A stretch of DNA of 64,000 nt from Enoplosus armatus (taxonomy: Eukaryota > Chordata > Actinopteri > Centrarchiformes > Enoplosidae). Below are positions 14,401-29,400 of this stretch, in pieces. The notes under the pieces were generated by a model, which saw nothing but the letters and a program-made list of their open reading frames with translations, did not search any database and had not been told where the DNA came from. Position 1 is the stretch's first letter, and every line of letters begins with the position of its first letter. A program made the position numbers and the translations under genes. The DNA is taken from assembly GCF_043641665.1 (NCBI RefSeq), contig NC_092180.1, positions 13,757,891 to 13,821,890 on the forward strand, written 5' to 3'.

Positions 14401-17400
14401 TGAAAGTTATTTAGGGCGTAATTAAAGTAGTAAAAGAGGAAGCAGTTGGTTTCTGCTTTGTTTGCAGCTCTGACCTCATTTCCTGCACCGGGCAGAAAGG
14501 TCTTCACTTTGATAATCTTCCCTGGTGCAGGGAAGGGCGACTCCATCAGACTCCTCATGAAGGGGTAGACCAGGGCCGCTGAGACGCCCCGCCGCCGCTC
14601 CACCTCATCCAGGATCTGAACAGACAGAGCACAGTTTCATTAACATATTTCAACCAGTTTTAACAAAAGTCTCTGGAAATCTGTTAATATGAAAGGAGAC
14701 TTGGGTTTTATCTATGTTGAATGAATAGCCAAGCAGTGCATAATCAAGAGTATTGACTATGGCAACAATTAATGGAGACATATTGTTATGTTTGACGACT
14801 ACCAATTGTCTGGAGCTTCTGTTTGGAAAAATAGCAAATAAATTTTCTTTCCATGTCTGTGTGATTGGAAAATTCCACCCAGCGTGTCTGTCTGCCTGTT
14901 TTGGTCCAAGCTGCCTCCTGTCTGGAAAGTTGATTGGAGAATCGCTTGTTTTCAAGCTCATGTGATATCACCTCTCCCATCCTCTCCATCTCTCTGTCTG
15001 TCTGTTTCTCTCTCACACACACAACTCCCTCTGAAATCAAACACTGGCTTCTGATTTACCATGAAAGCACTTGTAAAATAGATTCCTTTCATTTCCGTCT
15101 CAGGTTTGCTGCTGTACTGTTCTCAAAATGGAGATCTGAGGCATTCTCTTGCACGCTTACGTCTGTCGAATGTCCTAAAATATCACATGATTCGAAACTA
15201 GACAAAACTCTGGTGCAAATAAACACTTCACTAACTAAATTCTAAAATTGATAACACAGTTATTCTGCTTTAACTTGACTACTAAATACAGATTTCAGAT
15301 TTTACATGTTTTTCCAAACCAGTACAGCCTTTAATCACAGTCTCAACGTGCTTCACAAGGTCCCCATTATCAAACAATGAATATAGTGCATGTTTGCACA
15401 CTGTCTTTGAAATATACTATGGTATTTTATGTTCATGTCATATAGCAGCCACTTTGTTTCAACAGTCTGGACATATTCACTTTGAATTAATAAGTAATCA
15501 GATAAGGCTGAAAAAGTCAAACAGAGTGACAGCTCTGCTCTGTGTTAGCGCCACTGACACAGAAGTGAAGGAAATAATTACTCTGGGAAATCAGAAAGTA
15601 AAAAAAACCTGTCTGACTAAAAAAGACTGAAATAAGGTTTACCAATGAACAGCAGAAGGTCTGCTGAAAGTCATTTGCTTCAGCTGTGAGACGGGTTAAC
15701 CGCAGCTTCAACACCACACACAGCTTGCTCACTGCAGCTGCCTGTCTCCTGCACATGTGTTTGGGTGTGAGCAAGCACATGCATGCGCAAGGCTGAACTC
15801 ACCGTGGAGAACAAGTCAAAGCAGCCCAGTCTGCTGATGACACAGTACACCTCTGGAAGGCGAGGCCCTTTCCCAGTCGGCTGTAAGAGAAAGCCACAGA
15901 GACTCATTGGACACTGGTGACAATAGACTTTATGAGGAGACACATTCACAGACGCTCTGAAAACACATTTAAAGACGTAGTCCAGCAATATAGCATTGCA
16001 CTTCCACAAATTTGAGGGACTTAAAAGAGACAGATTCAAAAAACAATTGTCAAAATCAAAGCAGCAGAGGCCGAGATATCCTGACTTTTAGTCTCAAGTA
16101 TAGGTCAAGCCCCCAAAAGCACTGGATCCTGCATTTCCCATAATGCAACTTCTGTCAGAGCCTTCCTCCCTGGTAACTGTTTACATCTTTCAAACACTAC
16201 ACCCCCACTTTGTAACACAAGCTTTCTGCTAACAATTTGTAGACTCCAAGTACAGGCCGAAATCATTAAGGTTACTTCTCAGGCTTTAGAAAGCTCCTCC
16301 AGAGCCACAGAAGACATTAAACATCTCTTTTCACAGAATGAATAATACCCCCCGTCAAGTTAACTGAACCTGATGTGTAAAATCTGTAGATCGATAACCT
16401 TTCACATTTTGCTGACAGAACCAGAGCAGAAAAGGGTTATTTTTTTGATCAAATGTGTGGAATTGTATTTATTTAAAGGGTCCATGATAATACAACCATG
16501 TACAACCAGTAGACCATGATAATAAAATATGCAGATTAGTTAGTTTATATACTGTAGCTGAAGTCTTTAAATCTAGGCAGTGATCTGAGGTGGAAGTCTT
16601 TCATGTGGTTACCAGCTTCCTAAACACAGGTGGTTTATCTGTCCCTGCTGATCGTATCTACCTTCCTCTGTACACTCATAGACCATTATGTGCTTCGGGA
16701 CACAGACACTCAAACACACAGACACAAATGAGCACAGGCACTCAAGAAACGCCAATCCACTTGTCCATATTAGGTATACGATTTTCTCCTCTTGTTTCTC
16801 CGCCGCTTTTCCAAATGGATGATTAAATCAACTATGTGGAGCTTGATTCAAGTCCTCAGGAATGCTCGGTTACTGCCAGCGGCTGGTCAGACAGCAGGGA
16901 GGAAACAAAGTTACTGGAGGAGAGCCGCTCACCTCTTCCTCTACCTTCATTAAAATCTGCTTCTATCAAGATGAATCTCGGATCAACGCCGCAGATCAAG
17001 TTTAAAGGGATTTTTCTCTGGTCAAAGAATTCACAAAAAACGTCCGGCTGGTATCCAGCACATGCACACACGCCGTGGTAAAGACACTCCCAGTAAAAAC
17101 TCTGAGAACATACACACTGTAGAACTGTAAACACAGTCAGAGAATACCAAACGGCAAACAAAATCACCACCACATTCATGGCATCCCACACAGCCATGCT
17201 CTCTACCCGCAAGCTAAATGGGAAGCTCAACAGGAAACTTCAAAGCGCTCTCCAGCCTCATTATGCGGAGGAAATGCTCCACAATGACAAAGTTAGGATT
17301 TTTCATGGTTTCTTTGTCTTGCCTCTCCTGAGAAACTCTCGTTAAATTGAAGGAGTTGGATTTTTATCATAAATTATTATGTTTTTATTATATATTTTTT

Positions 17401-20400
17401 ATGACTATGACTGAATGTTTGCAGTATTAACACTATTAAAATAGTATGTAGCAACTGTTTTTGTCTGTTCATTTTATAAGACACACATGTGATTACATCA
17501 AATACAAATCAAAATACATTTATAATGACAGATTTACATATTTAATATTAAACCACTTAAACGCATTTTTGTAGCAACTGAAATCACTGCTCTTGGATAG
17601 TGATGTGGTTTGAATGTTTGTTATTCCAGATGTTTCTGTTACCACTGCTTGCCATCGGTATTTCCTGGCAAAACGTGAACAACAACAAGCTGAGAAGTCC
17701 CTGTGCGTTACCCTCATGCTGATCAGCAGCAATGAGTGGGTGAATCTTTTTTCGTGAGCACAGCTTCTTTCTTTTTTGCTTTATATTTTGCTCTTTACGG
17801 CTGCCACAGCAGACGGTCATGCTGCACATCAACGGCCCTACCAGAAAACCGTATCACATGTTCACATAAAAAGGTCTGTCACAACAAACAGGGCTCAGCA
17901 GGGTGTGAACAGGGAGCAGAGGATGAGGGGTTGAACAGTGGCTTACCAGCAGGCGTCTACAGTATCCAAACCTCCTGCTGCCATCCTCTCCAGTCAACAT
18001 GAAGGAGAAGGTCTCACTGTGGCAAAAATAGAAAATATATACACACGAGAATTAACACAAAGACAAAGACACATGCATATAATAATTAAAGACACAGAGC
18101 ACAAGCCTTTAATAGTAATTGTGGATTTGACACTGAATTAGGAAGATTCTCAGCCATACCTGGTGTACTCAGACACAGGACTCCAGTCTTTTGCATCTGG
18201 GAAACAGAACTGAGGAATGGCTTTGAGTCTCTGCTCTGCCTCCCTCATCTGCTTGGTGGGCCTCTCTAGCTGTGAGAGGAGAGGAGTTTCAGTCAGCTCA
18301 TTCTCCTTTAGATAACTGTGTCCTCCTTTTTGAAAAATCCCCATGGATGTCAGCGTGACCAATAAATGACCAGACTAACATTTCTCCCCTTACAAGGTTA
18401 AACCTTTGCCCCCTCCAGTCCTCATTAGCTCCACAACAGAGCGTTTCCTTTGGCTGGCAGAGATGTACTTCTCCCGAGGGACACTGGTGCTGAACCAAAT
18501 CTTAAATAACTTTAAAATATATCTTTGAATAACTAAAAACACTTCCCTGCCACAGAAACGGATCCAGGTTATTTTTAACTGTAAATAGGCTCCCAAGACT
18601 CCCCAGGCTCTATGTTGTAAATCTTAATTGCCCGTACAGCTTTAAATTGTCAACAACCTGCAGACAGAAATATAGATTTTTATTTCAATTTAAATATTGA
18701 AAAATCATTGAGTCACTGTCCTACATGAGACATCATCATCACTTTCATCATACACACTTGCATCCATGACTAAAAGCTCACGGTGGGAAAACTCTAGAAA
18801 ACCTACAGTACATAATCAACTCTCGTTCTAACATGTCTAGACCCAATTTATCTGTGGCTTTAACATTTACATCTTCCAGGCTGTCTTGATGATGACTGAT
18901 GACTTAACCGGATTACATTTGCTTGTGAAAACTGAAAATCAACAGTTCACCTCCATCATCATCTCCAATTGTCCAACAGTTAATTAACTCATTAACTGAG
19001 AACACAGAACTTGTTCTGAATGCTGCTGTCTGTGCTGCTGACATCTGTTACATGACAACAGTGTGCAAGCTCTGCTGGTACCCATGTGCATATTCTATTA
19101 TTAAAATAATTACTTTTTTCTATTTGACTAAACTAAGAAATTGACTATATTTAGGTTTAGGGCTGATTTTTTTTCTCAGAACATACCATAGATTTTTAAA
19201 CTGATAAACTAAAGGTGTTTTTTCCACCGTCAACAGCACTAAACAATGATATTCATGTGCCATCAAGTGACCCTTCATAAGCTTTGGAGTGGTGTAGTAG
19301 TCTGTGTAGTATTTGTGATTTGCAATTCCTTAGCTAAAACACTTGGTGAGGTCCTTTCATGCATTTTAGGGGATGGATTCAGTTATGACATGCGTTTACC
19401 TTGGGGAACTGGTAGGTGACCTCTGGTGAGTAGGAGTTTTTGCTGGGCTTCTTTTTTAGAGAAACAACCACAAAATACTCAAAGAGTTCTCTCTCCTGCC
19501 ACTCAATGAGCTGCAGCTCCAGCGTGCGGTAGCTGGGGGCCCGTCGAAGGATGGACTGCAGTTTCAACAACCTCTGGGTGTGAGCTGAGGAGGGAAGCGA
19601 ACATTAATACATATATATGTATGTCTAAACTAAATTCACACTTTGCACTTGTAAATCTAAGGCTCACAGGGTCAGGAAATTAAATGTTGCTGTACGTATT
19701 GGTGTAATTCATTTTTACTGACACTACTGAAAGATTGTGTCCAAAACAGAGAGAATACATTGCTAAATCTCACTAGTATTCATTCCATTGAATTTAGACA
19801 TGTGATAAATGTTGTATGGTCTACTGATAATCTGTGCATATGGCAAATGTTTCAGTTGCAATTCTGTGGTTTGTCCGGTCACACAGGGTCACTTGTTAAA
19901 TACAAAACTGGGAAACTGTTGCACAAGCACTGAGAAAAACAGCTCTAAAAAAAGTTCAGAGCTGACGGCCATGTAGCACCTAACTGTGCAAATGAATGCT
20001 ATGGTCACTCACCTTTGAACCTGTCGTCAGAGTCACTCTCACTCTCGCTGTTGTCATCTGGAGGCAGACATGAGACAGACAAGAAGGTTTTCTACAGGTC
20101 AGAGGGCATTTTCACAAACGTGTGTTTATGTCATGAGAGGGACACAGCAAGAACTCTATGTGGGTGGCTGAGACACAAATATTTACTCACTTATCTGGCC
20201 AGTGGATAAAAGGAATAAAGAGAGCCCTTACCTCTCAGAGATGTAGTCTCAACATTGGACATGGACAGCTTCTTCAGCCTCTTCTTCCCACGTTTAGTGC
20301 AGTAAATGGAGTTGATCCTCTGGACCAGCTGTAAACAGAGGGAAGAGGAAATTCTCTGTTGGGGAATCTGAAGTTTTGTTTCTTTTGATCCTAAGTATAG

Positions 20401-23400
20401 AAGAAGGGGGTGTACCTGGCCAAAAGTAATACTGTACTGTGCTTTAAGGGTTGCTGAAAAATAGAACTGAAAAGCTTCAAGGCGGGCTCTTGAGAAAGGT
20501 ACCACAAGAGCTTAAACCCAAGCAGTAATTGAGCGTGTTGAGTGAAAAAAAAAACGTCTTTTCCAAACAGAGGAATTACAAGTGATCCAGAGCTGCTCTG
20601 AGTCTGACTCGGTCCCTACAGAAACTTGAGCTGGTCTGAGAAGCAGGAAAGCAAGGAGAACACAGTCAGAGCTCAGCAAGGACTTAGTGTAGGTGTTTGT
20701 GTAGGATCCAGTAGTGTGTACCTTGGGGATCCTCCATTGCCTGTGTGAGGCCAGGGTATCACTGGTGCTACAGAGGCTATCATCCAGCAGGCCACAAGAT
20801 GAAGTTGATACACCCAGCTGGGGGAGAAGCAGCATTTCATCGTGGCTGTAGCGTTTGGACAACTGTGATATCCGGTGGCTCTTCCTGTCACTCGAACCAG
20901 AGAGGCGAAGGGACTGGCTACTGGGTTTGGAAGGCAACTAGTCAGAGAGAAAAGAATATGGTAGGTTTGGGACATTTCATTCATTCATTTGTATTTCCCA
21001 GTACATTCATTCAAGATATTTTCCTTTAAGTTATAATCCTTAAGATTTTCACGAAATAAAACCCCATTTCTGAGGTAATTACTTCTTTCATAGTGGCAGG
21101 GTCCACCATCCCTGGGCTGGATTCAATTTGCCTAACTAAGCATGAGGAATTTATTTGGAAATGTAATCCAACATTACTGTTTCTAATTTTATCACATTGG
21201 TATCAGCCTCACTGTTTACTGGTCCCTCTCTTTACATCGTATCTGTGCTGTGTTAGTTAGAGCAAATCGAACATTAAAAGCATTAAAATCGTTCAACCAG
21301 GGGAACACAAGGTGGCCTTTATTGTGAAGCAGTCACAGGAAGCACATGTATTTATCTCAAAGGATAGCGCTGTCATCAAAAATGTATCTAAAAAACAAGA
21401 CATGGCTATTTTCTGCATTTGACACCTAAATTTTAGACATTGTGACAAGAAGGCGCAGCCACAGTGAGCTGTTGGATGCACACCTACAACTACTCAGAAA
21501 AGTAACAAACTTTACTGTTCCCTGCTGCTGTGTGGAAAACTATTCCCATCATGTGCAGCAGGAAATCAGATTGAAGTCAATTATCGCCCTTTATTCTTAA
21601 AACAGCATGAGTTTGTTTGGCTGCACTGTAAACAGACACAGCAGTTGCTCTTCTGTTGTGTTCCTGACAAAGTATCCGCTCAGCGAGTATTTGCTGGAGT
21701 ATTAAACCGCACTTGTTGTTACCACCAGTAACCATGGGTGTCTCCCCTTTCTATACTAAAACAAGCGCTTCTGCATTGAAGCGAGGAGGCCAAATCTGCA
21801 GATGAGCCTCTCTGTGGAGAATCTCCAGATCTGAACATGTCAAACTGTTTCCTGTAGTGACACAAATGAGGTGTGAGAGCATGTCCAGGATTCAGGCACT
21901 GACACCTAGTGAGGGGATTCACCACAGGAAAACATATGTGCTATGTTTACTACCGGAAAACATCAGTGCTGTTGATCCCAATAGGCTTATAGACTTACCT
22001 GAGGTGGAGAGTTTAGCTTCCTGTCCATGGTGGTCCAAGATCTGTTGCTCTCCAGCAGGAAAGACTTCCGACCCAAACTCTTCCGCTTCAGGTCAACATC
22101 CTCATATGGGTTCTCCTTCTCTGTGGGGATGAAGTCAGTATTCAATGTAGCTCAAATATACTGTCAGCAGTAAAGCTAGCAACTGCCCACGGACAGAGGA
22201 TGTTTTCAACAGAAGACAGATGACGCTGTGGGGTCAAAGAGGGTGAACAGGGGGCAGTAAAGGGTGTCAGGGGCACATGAGGGCCTCCCTATGGTTAGTC
22301 TGAAAAGAGATGAGTCATGAAAGGTAAGTCAGAGGTCACTCCCAGCTGGCTCAAGTGAACTCCCATTTTTCAAAACTATTGGCACTGGGCACCACAGGCC
22401 CCAGTGGGCCCAGCTGCAACTTCTGGACACAACACTGCCGGTGAGTCACTGTCCAGGCATGCCAACTGTCTGCTGTGAGAGATGAGGAGGAGGCTCATCT
22501 TCTTAGACTGTGAGTCAAGCAATAAAAGTGTTCAACTAATGTGAAAAGTTATAGTTTAATGTACAAATATATGATTATAATAACCTTTGCAAGTGACATA
22601 TGTAATTGTAAAATATCCAGAATATGGAAATTGAAAACATTTAACCCTATGCAATGTGCTTAAACATATTGTGGAATTGCAAACAAGGCACATGCAATAA
22701 GGTTTAAAAACCACAGTTTATACTCAGACTAGGGTGTCAATTGTCAAATGATTTTAAGGACTTAAACATAAAAAATGCAACACCGTACCTCAAGAAGTCA
22801 CAATAAGAGTTACTGACTTTGCTACTGCTCTATAGATGTACTTGAGTCACTAAATGATAGCAGAAAGGAAGGAAAGAAAAGGAACATTACATACAGAGCA
22901 CTGCACAGCTCTCACTGATGTCACCTGGCAGAGGGCCAACTTCAATAAAGAGAAAACTTGTGTACCACAGTCCATGTCTATTCAGACATGTGCTCTGAGA
23001 ATAGCTTTTTGGCAGGGTCTGAAAAAGGTTGTGAGAAAGTGAAGAAACCACACTGAAGAATAAAAACAGAGCCAGATGGCGTCGAAATGCATGAGGGGAA
23101 CTTTTAAGCGAAAGAAAAGCAGTGTTATCTGTCAGTAGAAAGGGAAAGAGCAAAAAATCTACTTGGTAGCTGTGTTCCTTCTTCCTGAGTATATTAGAGG
23201 AAAACCCAATGAACTCAGCATCTCAAACAATGAGTGTGTGTTTCAAAAACATCTGAGATTAACCTACAGGCAGAGCTTTGTTCGCTTATCTATTTTTAGG
23301 TTAATTATTGAACATGTTGGAGGTAAATGCACACACCCACGCACACATACGAAGACAAATATACAGTGGCAGGGATCATTAAAGCGTTATGTCGTGTCAC

Positions 23401-26400
23401 ACAGTAAATTAGCTGTGCGTCGTATTCTGTGCGTCATTAAAGCTGAGGAGCAGAATAAGAGGGCTTAGTCTGACCCCACGTTGTGCTGCAACTCCATTAA
23501 ACTGAAGCAATACTGTAATGAGAGCCTGCTGGGAAAATGATATGTCTGTATAGCTGCTTATGTACTGGAGGGTACTAATCTACTCCTCTGATTACAAACA
23601 TCCAGATCGCTTTCGAACACACTCCCCGACACACAGTATTATGCAGGGAGTGGACACACCTCGGGTGCACACTGTGATTGTACATTTCTGTGCACACAAT
23701 GGACTCTCCGGGCAGGGCGAGGCACAGAACAAACTATACCAACAATGTCAGTATCAGCTTACCCTATAAAGTGGACGAGCTACAGTATAGAGGCCACCCA
23801 GAAAACAGAAATGAGCATGGGATGAAAAAATAGGTTACAATTTTGTTAGAACATTTGGCAGCACTACAAACCATACAGATAGTCTGCTTGTGACCACACT
23901 GGGGGAATTATATAGGAGAATGCAGTTTTTTTTGGCATATTTTGCACCAAAATCATAGATCCAACGGTGCATGTGACTGTCTAAGTGTAACTTTATTGGA
24001 AATGTACCAGACAGATTGACTCACAAGAGTAAATGCACATGAGCAAAGTACGTCAGCAAAGGTGACACAAATCTGGGAGGTTGAACAAGACCAGGACTCT
24101 ATGACACAGACAGACTGAATCAGTGTCACTGGAGCGAAGGGTGTGATTTGTGTAAACAGATCTCTCATTGACACTCCATTTATCAACTACACTAGTCAAA
24201 AGCACTTAAAACAGTCTCCTAATATCACAATCTATCATGCAACTGTAGTAACACCGTAGCATAGGTTACAAATGACTTACACTCCTAAGGTAAACATCTG
24301 GCATCAAGCACAGGTGCCAAAAACACAAATGGTGTGAGTGAATGTGTGGGGACTTCTGGTTCTCTGTGAAATGCTTGTTAAAATAGGGGCTCAGAGGGAC
24401 CAAAACATGGCTCATTTACCGCTGTGGCTGCTTCTCACATGGATCATCTGATCTGTAAACCGCTGCTCTCCTCCATTCAGTTTGAAAGCTTTGTTTGAAA
24501 TAGCTGGATGTCTGTATCAGGAGGAACAAACTGAGATTGGCAAAAGTACGTCTCCAAACTGCGAACTCTACACTCACAGTGCTGGATGAACAATGGGGGC
24601 TTTGTTAGGATTCACATGAAAATCAGGCATGCCCTGACACTCTCTCTGAGACTACTGCATACCCTCAGCTTCAAAAAAAAAGAAAAGCTGATGAGCTCGA
24701 CACTGATCACTGATTCGAGAACAACATGGCTGCTTGTAGAACTAGTGTAAAAATAATGTGATCTTGCATCAGCCCTTATTTGGTCATGACTGAGCATTTA
24801 TCATGAAAAATAGTGAGTGTGAAATATTTCTACTGCGCCTGAAATCCAAGCTTCATCGTGAGACTGTACTCACACTGACACACATTTCCACCACATTAAG
24901 TATGCACTGGGGGAACTGGCAATTGGACTGGGCAGAAGGCCTGGGGTCATTTGGTAGCGGAAAGGAATTTGGCTCTTCAACATGTTCAGCATTTCATACA
25001 CACATTATCTCACAGAACATTTGAGTCGGTGCTCGACAATCTTTACAGTAAGTGTTAGTTATTATTAGTTATATATGTAGACAACCAGATAATCTTTACA
25101 GTAAAATACAACCTATACAACCACTTTTATTAATTACTGCTCCCACACTGAGACTTTTTCTATAACCCACTCCTCTACATGAGGCAGATGCAAGAGGAGG
25201 AGTTACCCTCACACTCTTATTACATTAGGCTGTGCTGCATGGGGCTATCGCTTCCATTAAACATCTGACTACTATCTTCTAAGGCCACTGTTGCATTTGC
25301 AATAACCACATAATCTATGTATTTACTCTTCATGGAAGGTTCTGAACACACATGTCTTTGAAGTTAAGATCTTCTGATCCAGGGGAGTGTCACCTTTAAT
25401 TTAATCTGGGTGCCAATACTTTTAATTTATAGTCAACGTGTCATTACATCTCTAAAACGATATAAGTACATACTCATAAATACAAAATCTATCAAAAATA
25501 TTATATATGCTATATATGCAATAATATAATAATATATATACTATAATATTATAGATAATATTTGGAGCCTAATGCACTCCCTCACAGTAATCCTTCATCT
25601 GGATTTTGGCAAAGCAACTGTCACATTACTGTCACTGTCTCCTTATAACCAATGTCTAAAATCACACGATCCTAAGTGTGAATTTAACATCTAACATCTG
25701 ACAATTATTTTCATTATCAATTAATCTGTCGATTATTTTCTTGATTAATCGATCAATTGTTTGGTCCATAAAATATCAGAAAATAGTGAAAAGTGTCCAT
25801 CCTCAATTTCCCAAAGCCCAAGTTGACATATTCCAATGTGTTGTTTTGTCCGACCAACAGTCCAAAACACAAAGATATCCAGTTTACTATCATATAAGAA
25901 AACCAGCAAACATTCACATTCAAGAAGCTTAAACCAGAAAGTCTCTTTTACTTAAAAATGACTTATACGATTAATCGATTATCAAAAAAGTTGATTAAAA
26001 GATTAATTTTCTGCTGATCAATTAATTGACTCATCAGGTCAGACAGAAACCAGTGGGTGATTAAAGTGAAATGAAGGTCCTCTCCTGTTTTCTAAGCCAG
26101 TGAACCAGTGTGCTTACCTACTATGTCCTCATAGGCATTCTCCTCTAAAGTGCTTTTGGAATTGGGTCGACTCCGCGTGTCTGTGGTTAGTGTGCCATTC
26201 TCTGTAGGTGAGGATGGATATGAAGATGGCAAACTCCTAGCATCCTCCGACTCACACGACTCTCTGGAAAGAAATGAAGGAAGTCACAACAGACCAAGAG
26301 GGGGAAAGATGTTGCGTAGTTGCACACACAAAATTACAAGGACGAAGACCCAGTAAGAGTCAGTGTCAAAGGAGGTAGACAGATAAGAGAAAACAGAAAA

Positions 26401-29400
26401 AGTCCAGATGGTATTAAAAATAGTCCACACCGCCAGTTTTACTTCTTCTCCACTTGCCAAATAGGAATAGAGACAGGCTGAACATGTGGTTCTAGTGGTT
26501 ATAAACACAAGTCAAAAGCATTGTCTTTTCCCTTAAAAACCTTAAATCGGGAGCCACTAATTATAAAATACAGAAAAAACAGACACACCATGATCAACAT
26601 GGGCTCCAGTCACAAGGAAATTCCTGATAAGTCACAAGTAAACATGCAGATATCTTACTATTTCTGTGTTCTCTGCACAGTACAAGACACACATCACATG
26701 TCAAGGCACTGCAGAGGACCTTTGCTACATTAGTGGAGGGATCTACAGTATGGTCCTGTCGCACCATCGACAGCTTGTGGCTTTTTAAGCTTGGTCTGAA
26801 ATTGCTAGAGCCACAGGAATGTTAAACACAGAGTCCAACGGATGAACGTTTAAGGATTTCATCCCCATTTTACATAGGGACGCTCTGGAGAGGCCCCACC
26901 CTCCCTCCCACTAAAAAGACCAAGGACGATCCTGAGAGCTATAAGTTAAGAATCAAAACAAGTGCAGACGGCAGTATCCAAGACTCTAATATTATGCAAC
27001 AAATGATCCAGTGTTGGATTTCACTGGTTTCTATAGGATATTCATTTCTGCTAGTTTAAAGAGAGTTGGAGAATGTAGAGTGTCTTCAGTTACAAGCAAA
27101 GTATGAGTGAACTTCTTTTTGAGTAAGAAGAACGGTAGATTTACTGGTGTGTGCTGAGTGAATTTAAATTGCCAAATCTTTTTATGGACCGAAATAAATT
27201 TCCAGAGAGAATCTGACATTTCAAACCGTTTGTACAATAAATCAGTTATTTCTAGAATGAGCTGCTTTTTACCTCATGATAAACCTATGATGGATTTATT
27301 CAATTTGATCAAATGAGGAAAGCTGGGGTAACAAGAACATCACGTTCTTTATCTGAAGTAAAAAATATTATTATCCTTCAATGGTCTTTTGGGAAACTCC
27401 ACTTCAAATCCTAACTAAAAACAAACTTGGGAGAACCAGAGTGGATCGCTCCACCACAACCAGACACACTGATCAGTTACTTATTAAACTACCACACCAA
27501 AAAAGCAAACACAACACCCAATAGTGATGCACCAATCCAACTTTTTCTCTCCTGACACAGTTTCCGATACCTCATCTCAGACCAAAACCTGATCCACTTA
27601 ATTAGGTCATTATCAGCGCCAGTACAGATGCAATGTATTGGATCAGTTCATCCCCAACACACAAGCTTTACAAGAAAAGCTAGGTTGTAGATTGCATTAT
27701 GTAGTAGCATCTCCTCTACAAACTGTTTACTAGAGAGGGGGAGTCAACAGATATGACACAAATGTGTGTTTTATTGTCTAAGAATACAGGAAACAAACTG
27801 ATACAGCTCACAATGCTTGAGCTGACGTCCAACAGTATTATGTATTTTCATCCCAGTTAAAGGAGAGAACTTAAGCACACTGATATTCTCACCTGTCCTG
27901 GAGTCTCATTGGTGTGCTCCCCTCGGCCTTCACTGTTCGTGTTATGCTGGGTGCAGGGGTCGAGGGCAGAGGCGGGGGAGACTCCGAGGCTCTGTTTGGA
28001 GGTAGTCCATTGGCTGGCAATGTGCCCTTCTGGTCCCCTTTGGCGTCGTACTCAAAAGTGCGTTTGGGTTTAGGTAAGGGGTTGACTGGTGTGCCGACAG
28101 AAGTCTGTTGGCTGGGGGGTTCTGGGCTCTCAGACCTGGCCGAGCTCACACTAAACCTTTGTCTGAGTTTAGAGAGCTTATCAGACACCATAACAGCATC
28201 TGGTTCAGTGGCGACTGAGCAAATGCTGCTGCGCTTACTGGTGCATGTGCTGTCCAAGTCGTCACCTATCACAAAAGACTTTTGTCTTCTCTTGTCAGGA
28301 GCATAGCAATTACTCAGGTAACGTGGAGGGGATGCACTGGGATTCTCCTTCAGGGCTTGTTCTATCTTTTGTATCCTGTTGAGGACTGCGGACGTCTCCT
28401 TCCGAGCAGAGAAGGAACGTACAAATGTTCCCGAGGACTCTGACTTGCCTATCCTTTTCTGGAATCGACCTACGGCGTCTTTGTCTGACACTCCTTCCTC
28501 CTCCTCTGTCTCTGTATAGGAGCATTCCGAGAAAGCTGTGCTCATCCTGCGAACCCCCTTAAAGTCAAAAGTTTTCTCGCTACAGGGAGAAGAGAGCAGG
28601 CTGGGGCAGCCCTCGCTGCCCCCTACACGCTCTCCTCCTCTTTTATCCAGACACAAGCTCATCCTAGGCAGAGCCACCCTTCTGCACTCCCATTCTGAGA
28701 TCTTTTTGCGGATTGTGGCGGGGGGGACACCTGCTACTGAGCGGGTGAGAGAGAGGGTGCGCTTGTGGCTTTGGTTAGAGGAAGGTCCCAGAGAGAGCGT
28801 GCTCCAACTCAGGGGCCTACCATTAAGTCCATCTCCTGGGGAGAGATCCCCTTGTTTCTCCTTCTGCTCCTGGATGCCCTGACTTTCCTGCTTGGTTTGA
28901 GCTGGGGGCTTATAAATGGAGAGCCTATTGTCCAGGCAGCTGATGCTCTTTGACTTGGTGAGACGGCCTTGGGAGTCAGTGTCACCTACGAGAGATGCAC
29001 TGCTGAACAGGCTGGCGGTCTTGCTGCTCCAGCCAGCACGTACCAGGAACCTGCCGTCAGTCCTGACGTACCTGCTCTGCTTCCCCGAGTTCTCACTGTC
29101 GCTGAGGAGAGGCTGCTGGCTCTGCCCCTGACTGGCAGAGAGAACAGGACACGGCGATGTAGACCGGCACCTGAAACAAGACAAAAGAAAGGTGTGAACA
29201 AACATTGTAAACATTTAAAGGTTTGTCGGGGGAAAATTTCAGCCTGACAGGTCTTAACAAATTAAAAGAGACAAATCATAGAAGCTGCCAAAGAATCCAC
29301 TCAACCCCGCAGCATGAAAAGTAACTGGATGTGGAACAGATGGAAGAAAACTGTAAAAAATCAGCTGAAAATTCTGAATTCATTTCCAAGATCAAAGACA

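Noticed and set aside
27914..28306. 130-residue open frame on the plus strand
   Set aside because: Antisense shadow of the large dennd2b exon; no homology or splice context.
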